Shown one piece after another: positions 43,456 to 53,255 of a stretch of DNA of 64,000 nt. A model generated the notes under the pieces. That model made no database searches. It was not told the DNA's origin and worked only from the letters and a program-made list of their open reading frames with translations. The number at the start of each line of letters is the position of its first letter. Positions within the stretch are counted from its first letter, which is position 1. This DNA comes from Streptomyces phaeoluteigriseus (GTDB lineage Bacteria; Actinomycetota; Actinomycetes; Streptomycetales; Streptomycetaceae): contig NZ_MPOH02000015.1 of NCBI RefSeq assembly GCF_001896135.2, forward strand, positions 203,305 through 267,304, read 5' to 3'. The position numbers and the translations under genes were made by a program.

Positions 43456-43905
43456 ATGACCACCGTGACGTCCCCGTTGGCAGGACGCACCATCGGACTG
43501 GCAGCAGTGCCCGATCCGGTCTTCTCCGGCGCCATGGTCGGCCCCGGCACGGCCATCGACCCGGTCCGCGAGCCGTCCGAGGCCGTGGCACCCGTGGACG
43601 GAGTCATCGTCTCCCTGCATCCGCATGCCTTCGTCGTCGTCGACGCGGAGGGGCACGGCGTGCTCACTCACCTCGGCATCGACACCGTCCAGCTGAACGG
43701 CGAGGGCTTCGAGCTCCTCGTGAACAAGGGTGACACCGTGACGCGCGGACAGGGCATCGTCCGGTGGAACCCGGTCGCGGTCGAGGAGGCCGGCAAGTCC
43801 CCGGTGTGCCCCGTCGTGGCCCTGGAGGCCACGGCCGACGCCCTCGGCGAACTCCGTGAAGACGGCGACGTGAAGACGGGCGACGTCCTCTTCTCCTGGC
43901 GTTGA
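43456..43905 (+). CDS. crr: PTS system glucose-type IIA component
   Basis: A 149-residue soluble EIIA. The phosphoryl-accepting histidine is in GVLTHLGIDTVQLNGEGFEL, and the partner histidine is in VSLHPHAFVVVDAEGHG. It takes phosphate from HPr and passes it to the GlcNAc EIIB/C proteins, which are encoded elsewhere. It is separated from ptsI by 86 bp. Control by DasR through the palindrome upstream is expected. Confidence 0.95.
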   Translation: MTTVTSPLAGRTIGLAAVPDPVFSGAMVGPGTAIDPVREPSEAVAPVDGVIVSLHPHAFVVVDAEGHGVLTHLGIDTVQLNGEGFELLVNKGDTVTRGQGIVRWNPVAVEEAGKSPVCPVVALEATADALGELREDGDVKTGDVLFSWR

Positions 43906-43991
43906 GCCGACGCCGTCACCTGGACGACGGCATGCAGGGACAACCACCATCGCGGCGGCGGGACCCCGCCGCACTATCGGAGACGGGTGAG

Positions 43992-45662
43992 ATGGAGACA
44001 ACGCTGCGAGGCGTCGGTGTGAGCCACGGTGTGGCGATCGGCGAGGTTCGGCACATGGGAACGGCGGTCCTCGAACCGCCCGCCAAGCAGATCGCGCCTG
44101 AGGAGGCGGAGCGGGAACAGGGGCGCGCCCGTCAGGCCGTGGATGCTGTGGCAGCCGATCTGATGGCGCGCGGCAACCTGGCCGGGGGCGAGGCCCAGGC
44201 GGTGCTCGAGGCCCAGGCCATGATGGCCCAGGACCCGGAACTGATGGCGGACGTGGACAGGCGTATCGCCGTCGGCAGTACGGCCGAGCGTGCTGTGTAC
44301 GACGCGTTCGCCGCATACCGCGAGCTTCTGGCGAATGCCGGGGAGTACCTCGCCGGTCGCGTGGCCGACCTCGACGACGTGCGGAATCGTATCGTCGCCC
44401 GTCTGCTGGGCGTTCCGATGCCGGGTGTCCCGGACAGCGACGAGCCGTATGTGCTGGTCGCGCGGGATCTCGCGCCGGCCGACACCGCGCTGCTGGACCC
44501 GACGCTGGTGCTCGGTTTCGTGACCGAGGAAGGCGGGCCGACCAGCCACAGCGCGATTCTGGCGCGTGCGCTGGGCGTGCCGGCGGTCGTGGCGCTGCCG
44601 GGTGCCGGTGAGCTTGCCGAGGGGACGGTCATCGCCGTCGACGGAAGCACGGGCGAGGTCTTCGTGGACCCGACCGAGGACAAGAAGGCGCAGCTGGAGG
44701 CGTCGGCCGCGGAGCGGAAGGCGGCGCTGTCCGCCTCCACCGGGCCGGGTGCCACCGCCGACGGTCACAAGGTGCCGCTGCTGGCGAACGTCGGCGGGCC
44801 GGCCGATGTGCCGGCCGCTGTCGAAGCCGGCGCGGAGGGGGTCGGCCTCTTCCGTACCGAGTTCCTCTTCCTCGACGACAGCACGAAGGCTCCGTCGGAG
44901 GAGAAGCAGGTCACGGCGTACCGGCAGGTGCTGGAGGCATTCCCCGAGGGGCGTGTCGTGGTGCGGGTGCTGGATGCCGGTGCGGACAAGCCGCTGGACT
45001 TCCTGACCCCGTCGGACGAGCCGAATCCGGCGCTGGGCGTGCGCGGTCTGCGGACCCTTCTCGACCACCCCGACGTGCTGAGCACCCAGCTGTCCGCACT
45101 GGCCAAGGCTGCCGAAGGCCTCCCGGTGCACCTCGAGGTGATGGCCCCGATGGTCGCCGACCGTGCCGACGCGAAGGCGTTCGCGGACGCGTGCCGTGCG
45201 GCCGGACTGCGGGCGAAGTTCGGCGCGATGGTGGAGATCCCGTCGGCCGCTCTGCGGGCGCGCTCGATTCTGCAGGAGGTGGAGTTCCTGTCCCTGGGGA
45301 CGAACGACCTCGCGCAGTACACCTTTGCCGCGGACCGTCAGGTGGGCGCGGTGTCACGGCTCCAGGATCCGTGGCAGCCCGCGCTGCTCGACCTGGTCGC
45401 GCTGTCCGCCGAAGCGGCGAAGGCCGAGGGCAAGAGCTGTGGTGTCTGCGGTGAGGCCGCGGCCGACCCGCTGCTCGCGTGTGTGCTGACGGGCCTGGGT
45501 GTCACCTCCCTGTCGATGGGGTCGGCGTCGATTCCGTATGTGCGGGCGACGCTGGCGAAGTACACGCTCGCGCAGTGCGAGCGGGCCGCGGCGGCCGCTC
45601 GTGCGACCGACAGCGCCGAGGACGCGCGCGCGGCGGCGCAGGCGGTGTTCTCCGGCGAGTAG
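43992..45662 (+). CDS. ptsI: Phosphoenolpyruvate-protein phosphotransferase (enzyme I)
   Basis: A 556-residue enzyme I, the length known for Streptomyces. It contains the N-terminal HPr-binding helices, the phosphohistidine loop GGPTSHSAILARALGVPAVV, and the PEP-binding C-terminal barrel (VEAGAEGVGLFRTEFLFLDD, then EVEFLSLGTNDLAQYTFAAD). The active Cys is in EGKSCGVCGEAAADPLL. It transfers phosphate from PEP to HPr. The ATG at 43992 is preferred on homology; the frame is open further upstream. Operon with crr. Confidence 0.95.
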   Translation: METTLRGVGVSHGVAIGEVRHMGTAVLEPPAKQIAPEEAEREQGRARQAVDAVAADLMARGNLAGGEAQAVLEAQAMMAQDPELMADVDRRIAVGSTAERAVYDAFAAYRELLANAGEYLAGRVADLDDVRNRIVARLLGVPMPGVPDSDEPYVLVARDLAPADTALLDPTLVLGFVTEEGGPTSHSAILARALGVPAVVALPGAGELAEGTVIAVDGSTGEVFVDPTEDKKAQLEASAAERKAALSASTGPGATADGHKVPLLANVGGPADVPAAVEAGAEGVGLFRTEFLFLDDSTKAPSEEKQVTAYRQVLEAFPEGRVVVRVLDAGADKPLDFLTPSDEPNPALGVRGLRTLLDHPDVLSTQLSALAKAAEGLPVHLEVMAPMVADRADAKAFADACRAAGLRAKFGAMVEIPSAALRARSILQEVEFLSLGTNDLAQYTFAADRQVGAVSRLQDPWQPALLDLVALSAEAAKAEGKSCGVCGEAAADPLLACVLTGLGVTSLSMGSASIPYVRATLAKYTLAQCERAAAAARATDSAEDARAAAQAVFSGE

Positions 45663-45690
45663 TCGGGCCGTGCCGGTGTTCGGCCGGTCA

Positions 45691-45727
45691 GGAGGGGCGC
45701 TCCGCCTTCGCGGTGGAGCGCCCCTCC
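45691..45727. terminator. Bidirectional terminator after ptsI
   Basis: GGAGGGGCGCTCC pairs with GGAGCGCCCCTCC (13-bp stem, 11-nt loop) between the convergent ptsI and the next gene. Confidence 0.8.
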
Positions 45728-45733
45728 GGCGTG

Positions 45734-46639
45734 TCAGTGGTGGTGGCCCGGGGCCGGCCCCTGCTGTCCGTCCTGGGTGAGGTCGGGCGGTACGCCGTAG
45801 TCGACGCCGGACTCGGGTGCGATGAGGTCGCCCGATTCGACGTCGGTGCAGTAGGCGTCGAAGACCTCGCCGGCGGTCAGCGGTTCCAGTCCTCCGCGGC
45901 GCAGCCGCCAACCGTAGATCCGGTCGGGGGCGTCGGCGGAGCTGGTGCGCATGACCAGGCCGCCGGGGCCCCGGGTGGCGACGCCGAGCGCGAGGACGGT
46001 CGTGAACTCGAGGGCCTCGGCCTCGTCGAGCGGGGTGGTGCCGTCCGCTGCCTCGTCCGCGTGGAGAACGGCGACCAGGGTCTCGGGTGTGCCGGTGACG
46101 CTGCAGACGAGGTGGCGGTTGCCTGGCGGTGCGGTGTCGAGGATGCGGGCGACGAGGTCGGAGGCCTGAGCGAAGGCCGCCCGGCCGATGTCCTCGCCAC
46201 AGGTCGCGCAGGCGCCGAGGCGGGCGAGGAGGGTGGCCGCGTACTCCCAGGTCGCTTGCCGGACGGCTTCGTCGACCAGGGCGGGCACCAGGTCGGCCAG
46301 TGGCTGGCCCTCGTACGGGAGGGTGGGGCCGGTGGTGGCGAGTTCGGCCGTGAAGCGGGTGCGGTGGGCGGGGTTGTCGGGGTCGAGGCCCTTGGCCGCG
46401 CAGAAGTCGGCGTACTCCTGCGGGTCGAAGAGGGCGACGGTGGTGTGCGTGCCCTGGAGCGCGCGCGTTTTGAGGAGGTCTTCCACCTGTCGGAGGTAGG
46501 TGGTGTGGTCGTCGAAGGTGAAGGTGCGGTAGCGGCGCATGGCGCGGAAGTCGTGTTCGTCGGTGAGCAGGCCGATGGTGCCGGCGATCTCACGGCGCAG
46601 GACGCGTCGCATGCTCCGATGGTCGGTGCGTGCCGCCAT
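45734..46639 (-). CDS. Hypothetical protein conserved beside ptsI
   Basis: A 301-residue soluble protein with no signal or membrane helix. It begins with an Arg-rich helix (DHRSMRRVLRREIAGTIGLL), contains DDHTTYLRQVEDLLKTRALQ, one CxxC (ARLGACATCGEDIGRAAFA) and an acidic C-terminal part. I do not recognise a domain. It is followed by no gene on its strand within 70 bp and is convergent with ptsI. The ATG at 46639 follows AGGGGGAA. It could be a PTS-linked regulator, but nothing in the sequence shows this. Confidence 0.75.
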   Translation of the reverse strand: MAARTDHRSMRRVLRREIAGTIGLLTDEHDFRAMRRYRTFTFDDHTTYLRQVEDLLKTRALQGTHTTVALFDPQEYADFCAAKGLDPDNPAHRTRFTAELATTGPTLPYEGQPLADLVPALVDEAVRQATWEYAATLLARLGACATCGEDIGRAAFAQASDLVARILDTAPPGNRHLVCSVTGTPETLVAVLHADEAADGTTPLDEAEALEFTTVLALGVATRGPGGLVMRTSSADAPDRIYGWRLRRGGLEPLTAGEVFDAYCTDVESGDLIAPESGVDYGVPPDLTQDGQQGPAPGHHH

Positions 46640-46729
46640 GGTTCCCCCTGTGTGTGCACGGTCGATCGATGCTCACTCACAGTAACCAGCGGCACTGACA
46701 ATGCGCCCTGAGCTGGACCTTTGTGCTCG

Positions 46730-48697
46730 TCAGGATCGTTTGCGGGCGAGGTTCTCGTAGAAGTGCAGCAGCTCGAGGTTGTCGATGGAGCCCGGGTTGA
46801 CCGCCTTTTCCAGGGGGGTGCCCTGGAGGAGGCGCTTGACCGGGACCTCGATGCGCTTTCCGGTGAGGGTGTGCGGGACTCCGGGGACCTCGATGACCTC
46901 GTCGGGGACGTGGCGCGGGGAAAGTTCCTCGCGAATGGTCTGCTTGATGCGGTCGAGAAGCGCCTGGTCGAGGACGGCTCCCGGGGTCAGGTGGACGAAG
47001 AGCGGCATCCAGTAACCGCCGTCGGGCTGTTCGATGCCGATGACCAGGGATTCCCTGATCTCGGGCAGGCGCTCGACGGCTTCGTAGATGTCGGCGGACC
47101 CCATGCGGACGCCCTGCCGGTTGAGCGTGGAGTCGGATCGGCCGTGGATGACGACGGAGCCGCGTGAGGTGAGGGTGATCCAGTCGCCGTGCCGCCATGC
47201 GCCGGGGTAGGTGTCGAAGTAGCTGTCGTGGTACCGGCTGCCGTCGGGGTCGTTCCAGAAGTACACCGGCATCGACGGCATGGGGTTGGTGACGACGAGT
47301 TCGCCGACCTCGTCGATGACGGGCCGGCCGCTCGGGTCCCAGGCCTGGAGGTCGGTGCCTAGGCAGGGTGCCTGGAGTTCTCCGGTGTACACGGGGAGGG
47401 TCGGGACGGCTCCCGCGAAGCAGGAGCAGACGTCCGTGCCGCCACTGACGGAAGCGATCCACAGATCCTCGCGGACCTCGTCGTGCAGCCAGCGGAAGCC
47501 GTCGGGCGGCAGGGGCGAGCCTGTGGTGGCGACGCAGCGGACCGTGGAGAGGTCGAAGTCGCGGGCCGGGTGCACGTCGGCCTTGCGGCAGGCCATGACG
47601 TAGGCGGCCGAGGTGCCGTAGAGCGTGGCTCCGGTGCGCTCGGCGATGCGCCACTGCGCGGCGGTGTCGGGGTAGCCGGGGCTGCCGTCGTAGAGGACGA
47701 CCGTCGTGCCGGTGAGGAGGCCGGAGACGAGGAAGTTCCACATCATCCAGCCGGTCGAGGTGTACCAGAAGAAGCGATCCTCGGGGCCCAGGTCGCAGTG
47801 CAGGCCGAGTTGCTTGAGGTGTTCGAGGAGGATGCCGCCCTGGGACTGGACGATGGCCTTGGGCAGGCCTGTCGTGCCGGAGGAGTAGAGCACCCACAGG
47901 GGGTGGTCGAAGGGGACCTGTTCGAAGGCGGGTTCCTGGTCCGCGGCGGTCAGGGCCGACCAGTCCAAGGCTCCCTCGGGTGTCTCGGTGCCCAGGAGGG
48001 GGATGTGGACGACTGCGCGCAGGCTGGGCAGTTCGCCGCGGAGTTCGGCGACGACGTCGCGGCGGTCGTGCTCCTTGCCGCCGTAGCGGTAGCCGTCGAC
48101 GGTGAAGAGGACGACCGGCTCGACCTGCTGGAAGCGGTCGAGGACGCTGCGGGCGCCGAAGTCGGGGGCACAGGAGGTCCAGACGCCGCCGACGGCTGCC
48201 GTGGCGAGGAGGGCGACGACGGCCTGGGGGATGTTCGGCACGTAGGCGCTGACCCGGTCACCGGGGCGGACGCCGAGGCGGCGCAGTTCGGCGGCGAGGG
48301 AGCCGACCTGGCGACGCAGTTCGGCCCAGGTCACCGGCTGGGGTTCGTGGGACTCGTCGACGTACAGGAGGGCCGGTTCGTCCGCGCGGGTGGTGGCGGC
48401 GCGCAGGGCGTGCTCGGCGTAGTTCAGGGTGGCGCCGGGGAACCACTGGGCGCCGGGCATGGCACGGTCGGCCAGCACGCGCGTGCAGGGGGTCGAGAAC
48501 CGTACGTCGAACCACTCCGTGACGGCTGTCCAGAACGTTTCCAGTTCGGCGACGGACCAGCGGTGCAGGGCCGGATAGCCACCTTCGGAGGGGGCTCCGT
48601 GGCGTTCGGCGGCCCAGGTCTGGAACCTGGTGACCTGGGCCTCGGCGAGGCGCTGCGGATCGGGCCGCCAGAGCGGCTCGGGGTTCACGGTCGACAT
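46730..48697 (-). CDS. Acetoacetate-CoA ligase (acetoacetyl-CoA synthetase)
   Basis: A 655-residue ANL-superfamily enzyme. The AMP-binding loop is VLYSSGTTGLPKAIVQSQGG, with RFFWYTSTGWMMWNFLVSGL, the hinge TSRGSVVIHGRSDSTLNRQG and the catalytic lysine region HTLTGKRIEVPVKRLLQG. Length, the ERWFPGATLNYAEH-like N-terminus and KRIEVPVK ending match acetoacetyl-CoA synthetases rather than acetyl-CoA synthetases. It activates acetoacetate with ATP and CoA, feeding leucine and lipid metabolism. The ATG at 48697 has GGGAG upstream. Monocistronic. Confidence 0.9.
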   Translation of the reverse strand: MSTVNPEPLWRPDPQRLAEAQVTRFQTWAAERHGAPSEGGYPALHRWSVAELETFWTAVTEWFDVRFSTPCTRVLADRAMPGAQWFPGATLNYAEHALRAATTRADEPALLYVDESHEPQPVTWAELRRQVGSLAAELRRLGVRPGDRVSAYVPNIPQAVVALLATAAVGGVWTSCAPDFGARSVLDRFQQVEPVVLFTVDGYRYGGKEHDRRDVVAELRGELPSLRAVVHIPLLGTETPEGALDWSALTAADQEPAFEQVPFDHPLWVLYSSGTTGLPKAIVQSQGGILLEHLKQLGLHCDLGPEDRFFWYTSTGWMMWNFLVSGLLTGTTVVLYDGSPGYPDTAAQWRIAERTGATLYGTSAAYVMACRKADVHPARDFDLSTVRCVATTGSPLPPDGFRWLHDEVREDLWIASVSGGTDVCSCFAGAVPTLPVYTGELQAPCLGTDLQAWDPSGRPVIDEVGELVVTNPMPSMPVYFWNDPDGSRYHDSYFDTYPGAWRHGDWITLTSRGSVVIHGRSDSTLNRQGVRMGSADIYEAVERLPEIRESLVIGIEQPDGGYWMPLFVHLTPGAVLDQALLDRIKQTIREELSPRHVPDEVIEVPGVPHTLTGKRIEVPVKRLLQGTPLEKAVNPGSIDNLELLHFYENLARKRS

Positions 48698-48910
48698 GGG
48701 GCGGCTCCCGGACTGTGCGCGTCGTGTGCGTCGCGCGCGCACGCGCTGGGGTGTGCGCGTGACGCGGCTGACACGGACGATGCCATGTGATCGACTTACA
48801 CACCAGGGTGTGCCCCACACAGTCCGTGTCGTGAAGATGTGGGTCGAGCACAGGTGAACGGCAGTTGAACGACACGCGCGCGCGGTTCGCTCAGTGACAG
48901 GGTGAGCAGC

Positions 48911-51283
48911 ATGAACGGTCGTGACCTGGTGCGTTCGATGAGGGTGATCGGTTCTGCGGGGGCCGCACAGAGGTTGCTCACCGTGGGAGCAGCATGGCGT
49001 CGGCGGCGTGCCGACGCCATGGCACTGCCGGCGCGGGGTGCCGAGCGCGCGCGGGTGCCGGGGCTGGTGCAGGACGTGGAGCCGGGGCCCGGTGGCGGGA
49101 CGATCCGTTTCAGCCGGTCGGAACTGATGATCCGGGTGGCGGTGAACGGGGCCGTCTTCTGGGGCTGGGACGGGGTCGGCCCCGAGCCGTCGTACGCGCT
49201 GGGCGGACGCTGTCCTGAGGCCGATCCCCGGGCGGTGCTGGAGCCGGACAAGGACGGCGGCTGGCGGGTGGTGGCGGAGCGGGTGACGGTCGTGGTCTCG
49301 CGGCACGGGGCGATCGAGGTGCGGACGCCGGGTGGTGTCGCCCTGCGGCGCGATCTGCCGCCGCGGTGGTGGGAGTCGGCGGGCTGCGGTCCGGGGCGGT
49401 GGATGCAGCGGTCGGAGGTGGCTGCGGACGCGCGCTTCTTCGGGCTGGGCGGACGGGCGTCCGGGCCCCGTCTGCGTGCGGGGACGTACCGGCTGTGGAA
49501 CACCGATCCGGGGCGGGCGTTCGGCCGGTGCGACGATCCGCTGTACCTGACGATGCCGGCGCACCTCGTGGTGGCCGACGCGGCCACGCATCTGGCGTTC
49601 CACGACACGTCGTGGGACGGCTCTGTGAAGCTGAGGGAGGGCGAGGAGGGGGCCGGTTCCGGGCACGACGGGCCGGGACGTCCGAGCTGCGGATGGACGG
49701 CGGCCCGTTGCGCTGCTGGGTGATGGTGGGGACCCCCGCGCGCGTGCTGCTCACCTGGGCCTCCCTCACCGGTGCCCCGGCGCTGCCGCCCGCCTGGGCG
49801 CTCGGGCACCACCACGCGGGGGGTTTCGGCGGCGAGCAGGAGGTGCGTCGTGTGGTGGCCGGTCACCAGGAGCGCGGCCTGCCGCTCGACGCGGTCCATC
49901 TGGGCGCCGACCACTTGGACGACCGTCAGGTGTTCACCGTCGACCAGGAGCGTTTCGCGAAGCTGCCGGTGCTGGCCGAGGAGCTGCGGCGCGACGGTGT
50001 CCGCCTGGTGTCGATCGTCGACCCAGCGGTACGCGCCTCGCCGGGTGGCGCGGTCCACGACAGCGGGGTCGCCGAGGACGCGTTCGTCCGGGAGGCCTCG
50101 GGGCGGCTCGTGGAGGGCGTGGTGCGGGCGGCAGGTCGGTGTATCCGGACTTCACGCACGCGCGCGTGCGGCGATGGTGGGGCGGGCTCTACGCCGAGGG
50201 GATCGCGCAGGGCTTCTCGGGCTTTTGGCACCACATGAACGAGCCGACGTCGTTCACCGCCTTCGGGGAGGCGACGCTCCCCCGGTCTGCGCGGCACGCT
50301 CTGGAGGGTCGCGGTGGCGATCATCGTGAGGCGCACAACGTGTACGGGCTGTGCATGGCCCAGGCGGGCTACGAGGGGCTGCGGGAGCTGCTTCCCGGGG
50401 AGCGCCCGTTCGTGCTCTCGCGCTCCGGCTGGGCGGGGCTGCAGCGCTACGGGGGCACCTGGTTCGGTGACGTCGCCCGGGGTGGCCGGGGTTGCGGGCG
50501 TCCCTGTCGCTGGTGTTGGGGCTCGGGCTGTGCGGGGTGCCGTACTCGGGGCCGGACGTGGGAGGTTCCGACGGCGGCTCCTCTCCGGAGTTGTATCTGC
50601 GGTGGCTCCAGCTCGGCGCGTACCTGCCGCTGTTCCGTACGCATGCGGGTCCCCGGGCGGGGCGCAGGGAGCCGTGGGTGTTCGGGCCCGAGGTGCTGGA
50701 GCACGCGCGCGTGGCGCTGGTCGAGCGTCGGCGGCTGCTGCCGTACTTCCTGACGCTGGCGCATCTGGCCCGGCGGACGGGGGCTCCGTACGTGCGGCCG
50801 CTGTGGTGGGGTGCCCCGGAGGACCGGGCGTTGCGCGACTGTGAGGACGCGTTCCTGCTCGGTGACTGTCTCCTGGTGGCTCCGGTGCTGGACGCGGGCG
50901 TGGACAGGCGGGCGGTGCGGTTGCCGCGAGGGCTCTGGTACGACACGGCGACGGGGAAGCCGTACGAGGGGCCGGGGCAGGTGCTCGTCGACGCGCCTCT
51001 GGGGCGGATACCGGTGCTCGCGCGCGCGGGCGCGGTGGTGCCGGTGCGCGGGGAGGACGGCGGTCTGGAGCTGGAGGTGTGGGCGCCTGCCCGGGGACGG
51101 ACGGGGGGCGGGCTGGTGGTGCGGGACGCGGGCGACGGCTGGGAGGAGCCCGAGATCGAGCGGTACGTCGCACGCTGGGACGGCGTCCGGGGGGTCGTCG
51201 TGGAGCGGGAGGGTGAGGACGGCGTGCGGGAGCCGTCCTACCCCGTGCGCGTACGCGGGCTCGGTGGGTCGGCTCAGATGTAG
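48911..51283 (+). pseudogene. GH31 family glycosidase (alpha-glucosidase-like), three frameshifts
   Basis: The N-terminal beta-domain (PSYALGGRCPEADPRAV, then GGWRVVAERVTVVVSRHG) is followed in other frames by the barrel: LPPAWALGHHHAGGFGGEQE, VYPDFTHARVRRWWGGLYAE, then FWHHMNEPTSFTAFG, RPFVLSRSGWAGLQRYGGTW, and SLSLVLGLGLCGVPYSGPDV. Breaks near 49675, 50133 and 50480 are each repaired by one base, giving about 790 residues. The nucleophile loop WxDMNEP reads WHHMNEP, so the catalytic Asp is His in this sequence. The last 10 bp overlap the Nudix gene. Substrate unknown; decay and sequencing error are both possible. Confidence 0.75.
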
Positions 51284-51810
51284 CGGCCCTCGAAGAACGC
51301 CCGGACGGCGATCGTGTGCAGCGGGAAGGCCAGTTCCTCCGGCCTGTGCAGGAGGTGCCAGCCTTCCGTCTCGTCGGTGGTGGCCGAGGTCGGCAGGCGG
51401 TCCGCGGGGCGCTCCGGCAGGAGTCCGAACAGCAGGAGGTGGCCGTCGGGCGAGCTCATCGCGTCGGCGAGGCGTACGTCGCGGCTCGCGGCCTCGATGC
51501 CCGTCTCTTCGTGGAGTTCCCGCACGACGGCCTGCTTCCACTCCTCACGGTGGTCGATGTAGCCGCCGGGCAGGGCGACGCCTCCGCGCGCGGGGGCGAT
51601 GGTTCGGGTGATGACGACGAGGGCGGTGCCCTTCGCGTCGTACACGGGCTGGAGGGCGATCGCGACCGGCAGAGGGTTGCGGTAGGCGACGGTGGCGCAG
51701 GCCGGGCAGGTGCGGGGCCAGCCGGTGGCGCTCTCTCCATAAGGCGCTCCGCAGCCCGAACAGTGGGAGTCGGGCACGAAGTTGTAAGTGGAGTGCTGAG
51801 TTTCGGACAC
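51274..51810 (-). CDS. Nudix hydrolase with N-terminal zinc ribbon
   Basis: A 178-residue protein. A zinc ribbon (CSGCG near residue 17 and CPACATVAYRNPLPVAIAL) precedes a Nudix domain whose box G-x5-E-x7-REU-x-EE-x-GU is complete: GGYIDHREEWKQAVVRELHE then ETGIE. It hydrolyses nucleoside diphosphates linked to another group; zinc-ribbon Nudix proteins are often NADH-pyrophosphatase-like, but the substrate is open. Start GTG 51810. It is convergent with and overlaps the GH31 gene by 10 bp. Confidence 0.9.
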   Translation of the reverse strand: MSETQHSTYNFVPDSHCSGCGAPYGESATGWPRTCPACATVAYRNPLPVAIALQPVYDAKGTALVVITRTIAPARGGVALPGGYIDHREEWKQAVVRELHEETGIEAASRDVRLADAMSSPDGHLLLFGLLPERPADRLPTSATTDETEGWHLLHRPEELAFPLHTIAVRAFFEGRYI

Positions 51811-51855
51811 GCGCGGACTGTATCCGATCAGAGGCGGACGTCGTGCGCGGGTGGC

Positions 51856-52665
51856 TCAGGGGGCTGTGGTGAGGGATCTGGCGGAGACGGGGAAGTCGAA
51901 GTAGGTGTCGGGGTGGGGTTCGGGTTTGAAGGTGTAGTGCCACCACTCCTCGGCGAGGTTGACGAAGCCCTGCTCCTCCAGTGCGCTCTTCAGGAGGAGC
52001 CGGTTGGCCCTCTGTTCGCCCTGGATACGCGGGTCGAGGGTGTGGCTAAGGGTGTCGAAGCAGTCGAACCCGGTGCCCATGTCGACGGAGTTGTCCGGGA
52101 AGCGCTGCTGTTGTGGCGCGAAGCAGGGCACGAGGGGTTCCCCGGGGACGTACGGCCTGGTCCGTCGGACCGGCAGCCTGACGAGTGTGACGTCCAGGGT
52201 CGAGCCGCGGCTGTGGCCGGATTTCTCGGCGATGTAACCGTCCTCGAACAGGCGGGTCTTGTCGACGTTCGGATAGAACTCCCCCTTCGTCGCCTGGTCG
52301 CCGAGGTCCTCGGCCCATCGGACGAAGTGGTTCACCGCGCGCTGGGGGCGGTAGCAGTCGTACACCTTGAGCGTGTAGCCCTGGCGCAGGAGTTTCGTCT
52401 GGGCCCTGTGCAGAGCCTCGGCGGCGGGCCGGGTGAGGATGCACAGCGGCCGGCGGTAGCCGTCGACGGGTTCGCCGACGAAGTTGTGCGGGGTGAAGTA
52501 GCGGATCTCCTGGAGGATCGTCCGGTCCACGGTCCGCAGGGCTACGAAGTCCGCCGGGGCCTTGGGCTCGGTGTCCGCGCGGGCCGTGGCGGACGCGGTG
52601 GTCACGGCCAGGAGGGCGGCGAGGGCGGTGACGACGCCGCGTACCGCGCTGGAGAATCGTGTCAT
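51856..52665 (-). CDS. Secreted D-Ala-D-Ala dipeptidase (VanX-type, peptidase M15D)
   Basis: A 269-residue secreted protein. The signal (SSAVRGVVTALAALLAVTTA, cleavage near ARADTE) is followed by the M15D core. Zinc ligands H and D are in SGHSRGSTLDVTLVRL and the third ligand in EEWWHYTFKPEP; the arginine-bearing YRPQRAVNHFVRWAE is also family-typical. It cleaves D-Ala-D-Ala or wall-derived peptides outside the cell. Secretion and the absence of vanHA suggest wall-peptide recycling rather than vancomycin resistance, as in other Streptomyces. ATG 52665. Confidence 0.92.
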   Translation of the reverse strand: MTRFSSAVRGVVTALAALLAVTTASATARADTEPKAPADFVALRTVDRTILQEIRYFTPHNFVGEPVDGYRRPLCILTRPAAEALHRAQTKLLRQGYTLKVYDCYRPQRAVNHFVRWAEDLGDQATKGEFYPNVDKTRLFEDGYIAEKSGHSRGSTLDVTLVRLPVRRTRPYVPGEPLVPCFAPQQQRFPDNSVDMGTGFDCFDTLSHTLDPRIQGEQRANRLLLKSALEEQGFVNLAEEWWHYTFKPEPHPDTYFDFPVSARSLTTAP

Positions 52666-52772
52666 GTCCCCTGCATCTATCAGGTCCAGGTTCCGTTCGG
52701 GAAGACGATCGCATGCGGTCCGCCCGCACAAGCCGCACTCCCTGCCCATTTCCCGGTGAGCGTGCCACACTC

Positions 52773-52787
52773 CTGACGTTCCGTCAG
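52773..52787. promoter_or_regulatory. Palindromic operator CTGACG-TTC-CGTCAG
   Basis: A perfect 6-bp-arm inverted repeat 21 bp before the DUF35 gene start, with the same arms as the site at 5015-5029. Its position over the probable promoter suggests repression by a TetR-type protein. The regulator is not in the window. Confidence 0.55.
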
Positions 52788-52808
52788 ATAACGTGCCGGG
52801 GAGGGACT

Positions 52809-53255
52809 GTGCCACGTACACGCACACCTGTGGTCGCGGGGTGGTTCAGCGGCGAGGGGGACGACTTCAGGCTGCTCGGGACGCGCTGTACACGGTGCGC
52901 CTCGGTCTTCTTCCCCCGTGAGGACAGCCGCTGCCGCAATCCGGGCTGCGCGGGAGACGACCTGGAGGAGATCCCCCTGTCGCGGCGCGGACACGTCTGG
53001 TCGTACACGGACAGCCGCTACCGGCCTCCATCACCCTATGTGACCGATGCGGAACTTCCGTGGGAGCCGTACGCGTTGATCGCTGTGGAGCTGGAGTCCG
53101 AGCGGATGGTGGTGCTGGGACAGGCGGTTCCCGGGGTCACCGTCGCCGATCTGGCGGTGGGCATGGAGGTGGAGGTCGTTCCCGGCGTGCTCGGTGAAGA
53201 CGCGGAGACCACCTGGACGACCTGGTTTTGGCGGCCGACGGGGGTGAGGGCATGA
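52809..53255 (+). CDS. DUF35 OB-fold/zinc-ribbon protein (thiolase partner)
   Basis: A 148-residue protein. The rubredoxin-like zinc ribbon has CTRCASVFFPREDSRCRNPGC, and the OB-fold follows (VWSYTDSRYRPPSPYVTDAE, then PYALIAVELESERMVVLGQA). DUF35 proteins bind acyl-CoA and pair with thiolase-like enzymes such as Ltp2 to carry out steroid side-chain aldol cleavage or related steps. The GTG at 52809 has GGAG 5 bases upstream. It overlaps the following thiolase gene by 4 bp (ATGA), which fits a fixed complex. Confidence 0.9.
   Translation: MPRTRTPVVAGWFSGEGDDFRLLGTRCTRCASVFFPREDSRCRNPGCAGDDLEEIPLSRRGHVWSYTDSRYRPPSPYVTDAELPWEPYALIAVELESERMVVLGQAVPGVTVADLAVGMEVEVVPGVLGEDAETTWTTWFWRPTGVRA

Noticed and set aside
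51856..52665. Vancomycin resistance locus
   Set aside because: The VanX-type enzyme is secreted and no vanH, vanA, vanR or vanS genes are present.
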